Shown: positions 1 to 9,193, numbered from the stretch's first letter. The stretch: 64,000 nt of DNA from Pseudothauera hydrothermalis (GCF_003345255.1 NZ_CP029331.1:2418001-2482000); one strand, 5' to 3'. The notes: generated by a model not told the origin, from the sequence alone. A program made the numbers and translations.

Positions 1-19
1 CACCACCGCACCCGTCCGC

Positions 20-3000
20 TCACGCCTGCCCGATCGGCACGATCCGCGCCGCCCCGCGCTGACTGCGGCGCAGCTGCCAATCCTTGACCAGCGCGTAGAG
101 CGCGGGGATCACCGCCAGGGTCAGCACGGTGGAGGAGATCATCCCGCCCACCATGGGCGCGGCGATGCGGCTCATCACCTCCGAACCGGTGCCGGTGCTC
201 CACATGATGGGCAGCAGGCCGGCCATGATCGCCACCACGGTCATCATCTTCGGCCGCACCCGCTCCACCGCGCCTTCCATGATCGCGTGGTAGAGGTCGG
301 CCGCGCCGGGCAGCCGCCCTTCGGCTGCGCGCTCGGCACGAATCCGGCGCCATGCCTGATCCAAATAGAGCAGCATCACCACGCCGGTCTCTGCCGCCAC
401 GCCGGCCAGGGCGATGAAGCCCACCGCCACCGCCACGCTCATGTTGTAGCCCAGCCACCACATCAGCCAGACGCCGCCGACCAGTGCGAAGGGCACCGAC
501 AGCATGACGATCAGGGTCTCGGTCAGGCGCCGGAAGTTCAGATAGAGCAGCACGAAGATGATCGCCAGGGTGAGCGGCACCACCACGATCAGCTTGGCCT
601 TGGCGCGCTCCATGTACTCGAACTGCCCCGACCAGGTGGCGTAGTAGCCGGGCGGGAAGCGGACCTTCGCGGCCACCGCCTGCTGAGCCTCCTTCACATA
701 AGAGCCGATGTCGCGGTCGCGGATGTCGATGAACACATAGGCAACGAGCAAAGCGTTTTCGGTCTTGATTCCGGGCGGGCCGTTGCGCAAATGAATATCG
801 GCGAGCTGGCCGAGCGGGATCATGCCCGCGGCTGCCGGCACCAAGACCTCGGTGGCGATACGCTGCGGGTCGTCACGCAGGGCGCGCGGATAGCGCACGC
901 TGATGTCGTAGCGCTCCAGGCCCTCCACCGCGGTGGTCACCGGCGCGCCACCCAGTGCGGTGGCCACCACCTGCTGGAAGTCACCCACGGTGATGCCGTA
1001 GCGCGCCAATTGCTCGCGGCGCGGGACGATGTCCAGGTAGTAGCCGCCGGTGGCACGCTCGGCATAGGCGCTCGATGTGCCTGGCACGTCTTTCACTGCC
1101 TGCTCGATTTCGCGCGCCAGCTGCTCGATAGTGGCGAGATCCTTGCCGAACACCTTCACCCCCACCGGGGTGCGGATGCCGGTGGACAGCATGTCGATGC
1201 GCGCCTTGATCGGCATGGTCCACGAGTTGGCGACCCCTGGGAACTTGAGCGCCGCGTCCATCTCGGCGATCAGCTTGTCCACCGTCATGCCGGGACGCCA
1301 CTCGTACGCCGGTTTGAGGTTGATCACCGTCTCGAACATCTCGATCGGCGCCGGGTCGGTGGCGCTCGCGGCGCGCCCGGCCTTGCCGTACACCGACTCG
1401 ACTTCGGGGAAGGTCTTGATCACCCGGTTGGTCACCGCCAGCAGGCGGGACGCTTCGGTCACCGACATGCCCGGCAGCGAAGCCGGCATGTAGAAGATGG
1501 CGCCTTCATCGAGCGTGGGCATGAACTCCGAGCCGATCTGCCGTGCCGGGAACACGGTGGCGGCCATCGACGCCAGCGCCAGCACCAGGGTAAGCCACTT
1601 GTGGCGCATCACCCACTGGATGATCGGCCGGTACACCCGGATCAGCAAGCGGTTTACCGGGTTCTTCTGCTCCGGCATGATGCGCCCGCGGATGAAGAAC
1701 ATCATCAGCACCGGCACCAGGGTCACCGACAGCAGCGCGGCGCCCGCCATGGCGAAGGTCTTGGTGAAAGCCAGCGGGCTGAACAGCCGCCCTTCCTGCC
1801 CTTCCAGCGTGAACACCGGCAGGAAGGACACGGTGATGATCAACAGCGAGAAGAACAGCGCCGGGCCGACCTCCTTGCAGGCGGCGATCATGGTCATCGC
1901 GCGCTCGTGCTGCGTGGCCTCCGGCGCCAGGCGTTCCAGGCGCTTGTGGGCGTTCTCGATCATCACGATGGCCGCATCCACCATCGCGCCGATGGCAATC
2001 GCAATGCCGCCCAGGCTCATGATGTTGCTGCCCATGTCCATCGCCCGCATGGCGATGAAGGCGATGAGGATACCGATCGGCAGCGTAATGATGGCCACCA
2101 GCGCGCTGCGCACATGAAGCAGGAAGATCACGCACACCGCGGCGACGATCAGGCTCTCCTCGATCAGCGTCCACTTGAGGTTGGCGATCGCGCGCTCGAT
2201 CAGCGGCGCGCGGTCGTACACCGGCACGATCTCGGTGCCTTCCGGTAGCCCCGGCTTGAGTTCTTCGATCTTTTTCTTGACGTTGGCGATCACCTCCAGC
2301 GCGTTTTGACCGAAGCGCGCCATGACGATGCCGGAGGCCACCTCGCCTTCGCCATTGAGTTCCGCGATGCCGCGCCGGCCGGCCGGCACCAGCTCCACCC
2401 GCGCCACGTCCGACACCCGCACCGGGGTGCCGCCGTCGGCCTTGAGCACCAGCTTTTCGATGTCGCCCACGCCATCGAGATACCCCAGGCCGCGCACCAT
2501 GAATTCCTTCTCGGCCAGTTCCACCACCCGGCCGCCGACGTCGCGGTTGGACTCGCGAATCACCTGCGACACGCGCGCCAGCGGTATGCCGAAAGCCGCC
2601 AGCCGGTGCGGGTCCACGGTGACCTGGTATTGCTTGACGAAGCCGCCGACGCTGGCCACCTCGGCCACGCCGCCGGCCTTGGTGAGCTGGTAGCGCACGT
2701 ACCAGTCCTGCACGCTGCGCAGGTCGGCAAGAGACTGGGCCTTGCCGGTCAGCGCGTACTGGAACACCCAGCCCACGCCGGTGGCATCTGGGCCGAGCTG
2801 CGGATTGACCCCGGAAGGCAGGTTGCCCTGCGCCGCGCTGAGGTATTCCAGCACCCGCGAGCGCGCCCAGTAGATGTCGGTGCCGTCCTCGAAGATCACG
2901 TACACATAGGAGGCGCCGAACATCGAGAAACCGCGCACCACACGGGCCTTGGGCACCGCGAGCATGGCGGTGGTGAGCGGATAGGTGACCTGGTCCTCCA

Positions 3001-3181
3001 CCACCTGTGGCGCCTGGCCGGGGTACTGGGTATAGACGATCACCTGCACGTCGGAAAGATCGGGCAGCGCGTCCAGCGGCGTCTTTTTCAGCGCATACAC
3101 GCCGCCGGCGACCACCGCAAAGGTGGCGAGCAAGACCAGGAAAACATTGCGCGCGGACCATTCGATCAGCCGGTCGAGCAT
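20..3181 (-). CDS. cusA: Cu(I)/Ag(I) efflux RND pump, CusA family
   Basis: Inner-membrane proton-driven RND transporter of 1053 residues that would export monovalent copper or silver through CusB and CusC. Seen: the N-terminal transmembrane helix after MLDRLIEW, the GGIAIAIGAMVDAAIV helix with the proton-relay Asp near residue 402, and a second transmembrane block at the C terminus. Three methionines (about residues 565, 615 and 664, in FYMPASLPG, APIEMFET and RIDMLSTG) have the same 50/49-residue spacing as the CusA metal-relay Met573/623/672. That favours Cu/Ag over Zn/Co/Cd (CzcA). The ATG at 3181 is chosen because it leaves one base after the cusB stop; an upstream start at 3208 would overlap cusB. 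Last gene of the leftward cusF-cusC-cusB-cusA operon. Confidence 0.93.
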   Translation of the reverse strand: MLDRLIEWSARNVFLVLLATFAVVAGGVYALKKTPLDALPDLSDVQVIVYTQYPGQAPQVVEDQVTYPLTTAMLAVPKARVVRGFSMFGASYVYVIFEDGTDIYWARSRVLEYLSAAQGNLPSGVNPQLGPDATGVGWVFQYALTGKAQSLADLRSVQDWYVRYQLTKAGGVAEVASVGGFVKQYQVTVDPHRLAAFGIPLARVSQVIRESNRDVGGRVVELAEKEFMVRGLGYLDGVGDIEKLVLKADGGTPVRVSDVARVELVPAGRRGIAELNGEGEVASGIVMARFGQNALEVIANVKKKIEELKPGLPEGTEIVPVYDRAPLIERAIANLKWTLIEESLIVAAVCVIFLLHVRSALVAIITLPIGILIAFIAMRAMDMGSNIMSLGGIAIAIGAMVDAAIVMIENAHKRLERLAPEATQHERAMTMIAACKEVGPALFFSLLIITVSFLPVFTLEGQEGRLFSPLAFTKTFAMAGAALLSVTLVPVLMMFFIRGRIMPEQKNPVNRLLIRVYRPIIQWVMRHKWLTLVLALASMAATVFPARQIGSEFMPTLDEGAIFYMPASLPGMSVTEASRLLAVTNRVIKTFPEVESVYGKAGRAASATDPAPIEMFETVINLKPAYEWRPGMTVDKLIAEMDAALKFPGVANSWTMPIKARIDMLSTGIRTPVGVKVFGKDLATIEQLAREIEQAVKDVPGTSSAYAERATGGYYLDIVPRREQLARYGITVGDFQQVVATALGGAPVTTAVEGLERYDISVRYPRALRDDPQRIATEVLVPAAAGMIPLGQLADIHLRNGPPGIKTENALLVAYVFIDIRDRDIGSYVKEAQQAVAAKVRFPPGYYATWSGQFEYMERAKAKLIVVVPLTLAIIFVLLYLNFRRLTETLIVMLSVPFALVGGVWLMWWLGYNMSVAVAVGFIALAGVAAETGVVMLLYLDQAWRRIRAERAAEGRLPGAADLYHAIMEGAVERVRPKMMTVVAIMAGLLPIMWSTGTGSEVMSRIAAPMVGGMISSTVLTLAVIPALYALVKDWQLRRSQRGAARIVPIGQA

Positions 3182-3182
3182 C

Positions 3183-4709
3183 TCAGTGCCCCCCGTGGCC
3201 GGCAGCATGGGCGCCGTCCATCTTCTGGATGCGGGTGATGACGAACTCGCCGTCGCCGCGGTCCTCGAAGGCGAACCAGATCGGCTCGCCGGGCAGAATG
3301 CCGGCCGTCACCTCGGGGTTGTCCAGTCCGAAGTCCATGGTCATCGCCGGCCACTGCAGGTCGGGGATGGGGTCGTGGGTCATCGACACCGAGTTGCTGG
3401 ACAGATCGATGGATTCGATCCGGCCGGTGGCCTCATACACCTTGGCGGCCGCCTGCGGCGCCACAAAGGCGGCCAGCGCGGCCTTGAGGTTGCTCTCGGC
3501 GTCGATCAGGAAGTTGGCCGCCACCACCACCTCGTCGCCCTCGGCCAGCCCGTCGAGGACTTCCACCCGCTCGCTGCCGCGCTGGCCCAGCTTGACCGCC
3601 TGGGGCTTGAAGCGTCCTTCTCCCTGCACCACGAGCACCACCTGGCGCTCGCCGGAATCGATCACCGCCGAACGCGGCACCGTCACTTGCGGGCTACGCC
3701 CGGCAGTAGCCAGTTCCACATGGGCAAACATGCCCGGACGCAGCAGGCCCTCCGGGTTGGAAAGCTCCAGACGGACCGGCGTGGTGCGGGTGGCGGCATT
3801 GAGCGTCGGGTACACATAGGTCACGCGGGCTGCGAAGCTGCGGCCGGGGTAGGCATCGAGGCTCAGCTGGGCGCTTGCGCCCACCTCGATCCGTGCCAGG
3901 TCCTGTTCATACACATCGGCCAGCACCCATACCGAGGACAGGTCCGCAATGCGGTAGATCGCTGTGCCGGGCGCAAAACGCATGCCTTCGACCGCACGCT
4001 TTTCCAGCACCACGCCACTGACCGGCGAGTTCAGCGTCACCCGCGCGGCCTCACCCTTGCCGGGCGCCACCTGCCAGTTGCGCAGGCGCTCGCGCGCAGC
4101 CAGGGCCAGGCGCTCGGCGCCGGCCTGCGCCGCGGCATCGCCTGCGCCCACACTGCTCGACAGACGCTCGGCAATCTGCAGTTCCTGCTGCGCCGAGACC
4201 AGTTCCGGGCTGTACACCGCAAACAGCGGCTGACCTTTCTTCACCGGATCGCCGGTGGCCGAGACGAACAGGCGCTCGATCCAGCCTTCGAAGCGCGGCG
4301 CCACGTCGTGGATGCGGCGCTCATCTACTTCCACCCGGCCCACCGCGCGCACCGCGGCATCGACCACCGCGGTTTCGGCACGCGCGGTCTTCACGCCCAG
4401 GGTCTGCAGGCGCGCCGGGCTGACCTTGACCACCCCGGTATCGTCCGGCTCGTCGCCCTCATACACCGGAATGTAATCCATGCCCATTGAATCCTTCTTG
4501 GGCACCGGTGAGGTGTCCGGCAGGCCCATCGGGTTGCGGTAGTAGAGAATCTTGCGTTCGCCGCTGCCTTGCGCAGGTGCCGCCTCGCCGGCCGCGGCCA
4601 CATCGGTGCCGGCCGCCGGCGTGCGCTGTGCGCCGCGGCCGGCCCAGTAGCCGCCAGTCGCAGCCACGGCAATCGCCACTACGGTCAGGCCCCAACCCAT
4701 CGGTCGCAT
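3183..4709 (-). CDS. cusB: Efflux RND periplasmic adaptor CusB with heavy-metal-binding and CusF-like domains
   Basis: Periplasmic membrane-fusion protein of 508 residues linking CusA to CusC. Seen: an N-terminal membrane anchor, then a heavy-metal-binding motif (YYRNPMGLP ... KKDSMGMDYIPVYEGDE) near residues 55-90, then barrel-sandwich and beta-barrel regions of the HlyD/CusB type. The C terminus (about residues 430-500) is a fused CusF domain with His, Trp and Met-x-Met in canonical spacing (HDPIPDLQWPAMTM), followed by a His-rich tail (HAAGHGGH). An alternative GTG at 4712 overlaps the cusC stop as GTGA; both starts lie behind a GGAGG ribosome site. Confidence 0.92.
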   Translation of the reverse strand: MRPMGWGLTVVAIAVAATGGYWAGRGAQRTPAAGTDVAAAGEAAPAQGSGERKILYYRNPMGLPDTSPVPKKDSMGMDYIPVYEGDEPDDTGVVKVSPARLQTLGVKTARAETAVVDAAVRAVGRVEVDERRIHDVAPRFEGWIERLFVSATGDPVKKGQPLFAVYSPELVSAQQELQIAERLSSSVGAGDAAAQAGAERLALAARERLRNWQVAPGKGEAARVTLNSPVSGVVLEKRAVEGMRFAPGTAIYRIADLSSVWVLADVYEQDLARIEVGASAQLSLDAYPGRSFAARVTYVYPTLNAATRTTPVRLELSNPEGLLRPGMFAHVELATAGRSPQVTVPRSAVIDSGERQVVLVVQGEGRFKPQAVKLGQRGSERVEVLDGLAEGDEVVVAANFLIDAESNLKAALAAFVAPQAAAKVYEATGRIESIDLSSNSVSMTHDPIPDLQWPAMTMDFGLDNPEVTAGILPGEPIWFAFEDRGDGEFVITRIQKMDGAHAAGHGGH

Positions 4710-5983
4710 CACAGGCTTCCTCCAGCAAGCAGTTCCAGTTCGGCCAGCGCCAACGCGGTGTCGGTTTCGGCCTCCAGCAGAGCAAGGCGGGTGCGCAGGA
4801 TCTGCCGCTGCGCCTCGATCACGGTATTGAAATTGACCCGCCCGGTTTCGTAGCCGGCGCGGGCGGACTCAAAAGTGGCGTCGGCCTGCGGCAACAAGGT
4901 CTCACGTAGCACTCTGACCTTCTCCCGGCTCGACTCGAAGCCCGCCCAGGCCTCGCCCAGACGGCCCAGCTGGCGAGCCTCGGCGGCGGCGACACGCGCT
5001 TCGGCGGCCTGTTCGCCGGCCAGGGCGGCGCGCTCCTGCGCGCGGCGCGCAGACTGCTGCAGCGGGATGTTGAGTTCCAGCATCACGTCCCAGTTGCTCT
5101 CGCCGCCGGCCGGGCGGTTGTGGGTGAGACCCACTGCAAAGTCCGGATAGCGATTGAGCCAGGTCAGTTCACGGTTTTTCTGCGCAGCCAGCATGCCAGC
5201 GCGCTCCGCAGCAATCTCGGGCGAAGCGGCACGCACCCGTTCGGTCAATCGCGCCAACTCGATCTCTTCCGGCGCGGCCGGCAGCGTCCGCGGCGGGGCC
5301 AGTTCGGCATGCGGATCGCGCGCCAGCGCGGCGTTGAGCTTGGCCGCGGCATCGCGCTGGCGACGCTCGGCTTCGATCAGTTCCACCTTCAGCGCGGTGC
5401 GCTCGCTTTGCGCGCGGATCACGTCCTGCTGCGGCACCAGGCCAACGCTGTAGCGCGCGGTGGCCACCTGCTCGAGCAGATCGACCAGGGTCAGCGTCTC
5501 ACCGAGGATGCGGCGGCGCCCGAAAGCTTGGTAGTGCTGAGCGAAAGCGCTCTTGATGCGGAATTCCAGCTCGACGCGGGTACGTTCGCGCAGCGCATCG
5601 GTACGCCCGGCTTGGGCGGCGGCCACCTCGCCACGCAAATCGCGCTTGCCCCAGAAGGGCAGCGGCTGGATCACCCGGTAGCGGGTGGTGCCCACCTCGC
5701 CAGGTAACAGCGAAGTCGAGCGCCCTGGACTCATGGTGTTAGTGACGTCCATCAGCTCGAGCTGGAAGCGCGGGTCGGGCAACGCGGCGGCAGGTTCGAT
5801 CTGCGCATGCGCCGCCTCGGCCTCCAGCGTGCTGGCAACCAGATCCGGGTTGTGCTCACGGGCGTAGGCCAGCAGTTCGTCGAGCGTGGCGCCAAGCGGC
5901 TCGGCGGCCCGCGCCGCCGACACCAAGCCAATGACCGCGGCCAGCACTGCGCAGCGGCAGCGCAGAGAGGGCAGAAGTTTCAT
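4709..5983 (-). CDS. cusC: TolC-family outer-membrane efflux protein CusC
   Basis: Outer-membrane channel of the tripartite copper/silver pump, 424 residues. Seen: a cleavable signal peptide (MKLLPSLRCRC ... ARAAEP) and two long Ala/Glu/Arg-rich alpha-helical repeats typical of the OEP family, for example around ARYSVGLVPQQDVIRAQSER and ARAGYETGRVNFNTVIEAQR. There is no lipobox, unlike enteric CusC. A GAGG site lies 7 bases before the ATG. Its stop overlaps the start of cusB, so the two are translationally coupled. Confidence 0.9.
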   Translation of the reverse strand: MKLLPSLRCRCAVLAAVIGLVSAARAAEPLGATLDELLAYAREHNPDLVASTLEAEAAHAQIEPAAALPDPRFQLELMDVTNTMSPGRSTSLLPGEVGTTRYRVIQPLPFWGKRDLRGEVAAAQAGRTDALRERTRVELEFRIKSAFAQHYQAFGRRRILGETLTLVDLLEQVATARYSVGLVPQQDVIRAQSERTALKVELIEAERRQRDAAAKLNAALARDPHAELAPPRTLPAAPEEIELARLTERVRAASPEIAAERAGMLAAQKNRELTWLNRYPDFAVGLTHNRPAGGESNWDVMLELNIPLQQSARRAQERAALAGEQAAEARVAAAEARQLGRLGEAWAGFESSREKVRVLRETLLPQADATFESARAGYETGRVNFNTVIEAQRQILRTRLALLEAETDTALALAELELLAGGSL

Positions 5984-6070
5984 CGTATGACCTCGCAGGC
6001 TTGGCGCTCATCGTGCAGTGCGCACCCCAATGCGCCGCGTTGGAGCCTCATAGATCAGGCATACGCCGCA

Positions 6071-6421
6071 TTACGGCAACACCTCCAGTTCGGTCACGGT
6101 CAATGCCCCATTGACCTCTTCGGCTACGAAACGCACCTTGTCGCCCACTTTGAGCTTATTCAGCAGCGCGGCGTCGGCGGTAAATGTCATGGTCATCGGA
6201 GGCATCCCAAGCTGCGCCAGCGGACCATGCTTGAGCGTCACCTTGCCTGCGGCAGTATCGATCTTGCGCACCGTGCCTTCGGCGTAGCGAGCAGCCTCCA
6301 TGTGCATGCCGGCAGCGTGCGCGGCGCCGTGGGCATCATGCCCGCCTGCGGCCATCGCCGAAGCGACCGCCCCCAGGGAAATAAGGCCGACCAGGACAGT
6401 CAGAGTAAAGCGTGCTTTCAT
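6071..6421 (-). CDS. cusF: Periplasmic copper-binding protein, CusF family
   Basis: Small periplasmic metallochaperone of 116 residues, first gene of the efflux operon, expected to hand Cu(I)/Ag(I) to CusB. Seen: a signal peptide ending in SAMAAGG, a His/Met-rich linker (HDAHGAAHAAGMHMEA) and a CusF OB-fold with the motif KHGPLAQLGMPPMTMTF. The ligands corresponding to CusF His36, Met47 and Met49 are present, but the position equivalent to Trp44 is Met. The ATG at 6421 is chosen over longer openings because it follows a GGAG site and begins the signal peptide. Divergent from cusR. Confidence 0.88.
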   Translation of the reverse strand: MKARFTLTVLVGLISLGAVASAMAAGGHDAHGAAHAAGMHMEAARYAEGTVRKIDTAAGKVTLKHGPLAQLGMPPMTMTFTADAALLNKLKVGDKVRFVAEEVNGALTVTELEVLP

Positions 6422-6497
6422 GACATCTCCGGTGAAGGTGAGAAAGATTCGTCGGCGAGTCTGCCGACACCGCCCCGACGCGAACCTGACGGTCGGA

Positions 6498-6511
6498 TTA
6501 CATTTTTGTAA
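6498..6511. promoter_or_regulatory. Putative copper response-regulator operator (dyad)
   Basis: TTACATTTTTGTAA is a perfect 5-bp inverted repeat around a 4-base spacer. It lies in the 155-bp region between the divergent cusF and cusR genes, 76 bases from one start codon and 65 from the other. OmpR-type copper regulators bind such dyads between divergent cus/cop operons. Its assignment to the neighbouring response regulator is inferred from position. Confidence 0.5.
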
Positions 6512-6576
6512 GGTGCCGGCCAGCACGGCAGACCCCAGGCACAATGCAGCCTCGCAAAACAGGCGAAATGCGCAAC

Positions 6577-7257
6577 ATGAAGATTCTCATCGTCGAAGAC
6601 GAACCCAAGACCGGCGACTACCTCCGGCAGGGCCTGAGTGAGGCCGGCTTCGTGGTCGATCTCGCGCGCGATGGCTTAGACGGCCTGCATCTGGCACAAA
6701 ACGGCGAGTACGACCTGATCGTGCTCGACGTGATGCTGCCCTCGCTCGACGGCTGGGGCATCCTGCAAACGCTGCGCCGTGGCGGGCATGAAACCGCAGT
6801 GCTGTTTTTGACGGCTCGCGATCAGGTGGACGACCGGGTGCGCGGCCTGGAACTGGGTGCGGACGACTACCTGGTCAAACCATTCGCTTTTTCCGAACTG
6901 CTCGCCCGGGTGCGCACCCTGTTGCGCCGCGGCCGCACCCGCGAGCCGGAGCGGCTGCGTGCGGCCGATCTGGAACTGGACCTGCTGCGCCGCCGGGTGA
7001 CCCGCGCCGGCCAGCGCATCGATCTCACCGCCAAGGAATTCGCTCTGCTGGAACTGTTGCTGCGCCGCCAAGGCGAAGTGCTGCCGCGTTCGCTGATCGC
7101 CTCCCAAGTGTGGGACATGAATTTCGACAGCGACACCAATGTCATCGAGGTGGCGGTGCGCCGGCTGCGCGCCAAGGTCGATGACCCTTTCGAGCCCAAG
7201 CTGATCCGCACCGTCCGCGGCATGGGCTACGTGCTGGAGCCGCCGGAAGGGGCGTGA
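6577..7257 (+). CDS. cusR: Heavy-metal two-component response regulator (CusR/CopR type)
   Basis: OmpR/PhoB-family transcription regulator of 226 residues. Seen: a receiver domain at residues 1-115 with acidic residues in [12 protein letters not shown], the phosphoacceptor Asp in [14 protein letters not shown], and the switch Lys in [19 protein letters not shown]-terminal winged helix follows (residues 130-222, [12 protein letters not shown] ... [18 protein letters not shown]). The ATG at 6577 starts directly at the conserved MKILIVED; an in-frame ATG at 6568 is possible. Its stop overlaps the GTG of the sensor kinase, so both are coupled. It probably activates the divergent efflux operon. 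Confidence 0.9.
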   Translation: MKILIVEDEPKTGDYLRQGLSEAGFVVDLARDGLDGLHLAQNGEYDLIVLDVMLPSLDGWGILQTLRRGGHETAVLFLTARDQVDDRVRGLELGADDYLVKPFAFSELLARVRTLLRRGRTREPERLRAADLELDLLRRRVTRAGQRIDLTAKEFALLELLLRRQGEVLPRSLIASQVWDMNFDSDTNVIEVAVRRLRAKVDDPFEPKLIRTVRGMGYVLEPPEGA

Positions 7258-8660
7258 AGATGAGCTGGCCGTTTTCGCTCACCGCGCGCATTGCGCTACT
7301 TTTCGCGTTGCTCACTGCCAGTTTGCTGGTGGTAGTCGGTGCGGTACTCGGGCGCGCGGTGGATGCGCACTTCCGCGAACTCGACCAGCATGAACTCGCC
7401 GGCAAATTCACCTTGATCCAAAACCTGATGCACGGCTCAACGGACGACGCTGGCGCACTCGGCCAGCGCATGGCCGACGCCTTTGCCGGCCAGGAGACAA
7501 TCGGCGTGCTGCTGCGCAACAGCGATGGTGAGCGTCTTTTTGCCATCCGGGCCGAGCACTTCCCGCTGGCGCAGCGGCAAGGCGCGCCCTTGCCCGACCA
7601 GGCCACGATGTGGGCGCAAAACGGGCGCCAATTCATCGGCCGGGAAAAGCCGCTCCGGCTTCCTGGCGCGGATGCGGGCCAGTGGGTACACGTGGCGCTT
7701 GCGCTGGACATTTCCCATCACGCGCATTTTCTTGACTAGGTTCGCACCCGTCTGTGGCTGGGCATCTCTCTGGCCGCAGTGACCGCGGCTTTACTCGGCT
7801 GGCTGGCCGCATACAAGGGGCTTGCGCCGCTACGGCGGGTCACTGCCACCGCCCGCCGGCTGTCGGCCGAACAACTCGGCGAGCGACTGGCCGAACACGG
7901 TGCGCCGGCCGAAGTGCTCGAACTCGCCAAGGCGCTCAACGGCATGCTCACACGCTTGGAGTCGTCTTTTCAACGCTTGAAGGATTTTTCTGCCGATATC
8001 GCTCACGAACTGCGCACACCGATCTCCAACCTGATGACCCAAACCCAGGTGGCGCTGTCACGCGCACGCAGCACCGAGGAATACCGCGAGATACTCGCCT
8101 CCCACATGGAGGAGTATGAGCGCATCGCCCGCATGGTCAGCGATATGCTCTTTCTCGCCCAGGCCGACAACGGCCGCTTGCCGCGCAGCGCGGAGACCGT
8201 GGAGCTTGCAGTCGAAGCGCACGCGCTGGCGGAATTCTACGAAGCCCTGGCCGACGAAGCAGGCATCGGCATCGCGATCACCGGCCACGCCACGGTGACC
8301 GGCGACCGCCTGATGCTGCGCCGCGCGCTCTCCAACCTGCTATCGAACGCGCTGCGCCATGCCGAACCCGGCAGCACCGTGGATATCGCCATCGCCTGCG
8401 ACCACACCCGGGTCACGCTGACAGTGAGTAACCGGGGTGAAACCATTGCCCCGGAACAACTGCCATATATCTTCGAGCGCTTCCATCGCGCCGGCGCCGG
8501 CCGCGGCAAGCACGGCGAAGGCGCTGGGCTCGGGCTGGCAATCTGCCGCTCGATTGCCGAAGTGCACGGCGGCAGCCTGACGGTGGACTCGGCCAACGGC
8601 CGCACCACCTTTTGTTTGCAACTGCCGCGCTCACCCGGCACCGGCCCGGCCACCCCGTAA
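7254..8660 (+). pseudogene. cusS: Heavy-metal sensor histidine kinase CusS interrupted by an in-frame TAG
   Basis: Partner kinase for the preceding response regulator. One reading frame runs from the GTG at 7254 to the stop at 8660 but contains TAG at 7737-7739. The first part (161 residues) has TM1 and the periplasmic sensor ending in ALALDISHHAHFLD. The second part resumes at once with VRTRLWLGISLAAVTAALLGWLAA (TM2), HAMP, the phosphoacceptor box ADIAHELRTPISN, the N box NLLSNALRHA, and GEGAGLGLAICRSIAEVHGG. Nothing is missing except the one codon, so this is a point mutation, a sequencing error or a readthrough site. Unless suppressed, no membrane-linked sensor kinase is made. Confidence 0.85.
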
Positions 8661-8682
8661 ATTCAACCCTGGAGTACTGATC

Positions 8683-9135
8683 ATGTCCCACACCTCGTCC
8701 CCACTGCTCGCCCCGCTGGCACTTTGTCTCGCGCTCGGCGGCGCGCTGCCCGCCGCGGCCAGCGGTGAGCCAGTCATCATGTTCAAGGACCCCCACTGCG
8801 GCTGCTGCGGCAAATGGGCCGAGCACATGCGTGCCAACGGCTTTGAGGTCAAGGAGATCGCTACCCGCGAACTGGGCGCCATCAAGCGTCAGAGCGGTGT
8901 GCCGCAGGCGCTGGGCGCCTGCCACACCGCAAAGGTGGGCGGCTATATCGTCGAAGGCCATGTGCCGGCCGCCGACGTGCGTCGCTTACTGGCCGAAAAG
9001 CCTGCGGTGGCCGGTATCGCTGCTGCTGGAATGCCAATGGGCTCGCCCGGCATGGAAGGCCCCTATCCGGCCGAGCGTTACGACGTGGTGAGCTTCGAGC
9101 ACAACGGCAAGACCGAGGTGTTCGCCCGCCACTGA
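8683..9135 (+). CDS. DUF411 periplasmic metal-associated protein (CopG-like)
   Basis: Protein of 150 residues with a signal peptide (ending in AAASGEP) and the DUF411 Cys cluster DPHCGCCGKWAEHM. A further conserved Cys and His lie in GACHTAKVGGYIVEGHVP, and a Met-rich segment (AAGMPMGSPGMEGP) follows. DUF411 proteins are regularly found with copper/silver resistance genes; Vibrio CopG is a characterised relative with copper redox chemistry. It sits 22 bases after the kinase gene with a GGAG site, so it probably belongs to the same rightward transcript. The exact function here is inferred from context. Confidence 0.8.
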   Translation: MSHTSSPLLAPLALCLALGGALPAAASGEPVIMFKDPHCGCCGKWAEHMRANGFEVKEIATRELGAIKRQSGVPQALGACHTAKVGGYIVEGHVPAADVRRLLAEKPAVAGIAAAGMPMGSPGMEGPYPAERYDVVSFEHNGKTEVFARH

Positions 9136-9162
9136 GGCCAGCGTGGCTTCTGACGCACAAGT

Positions 9163-9193
9163 AAAAAGCCGACCTCGATGAGGTCGGCTTTTT
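9163..9193. terminator. Bidirectional rho-independent terminator
   Basis: A 9-bp perfect stem (GCCGACCTC / GAGGTCGGC) closes a 3-base loop and is flanked by AAAAA on the left and TTTTT on the right. It can therefore end the rightward copper operon and the leftward tRNA transcript. Confidence 0.85.

Noticed and set aside
287-2248. Open frame of about 650 codons on the plus strand within cusA
   Set aside because: It is antisense to a strongly conserved RND gene, is His/Gly/Arg-rich with no recognisable domain, and is typical of shadow frames in GC-rich DNA.
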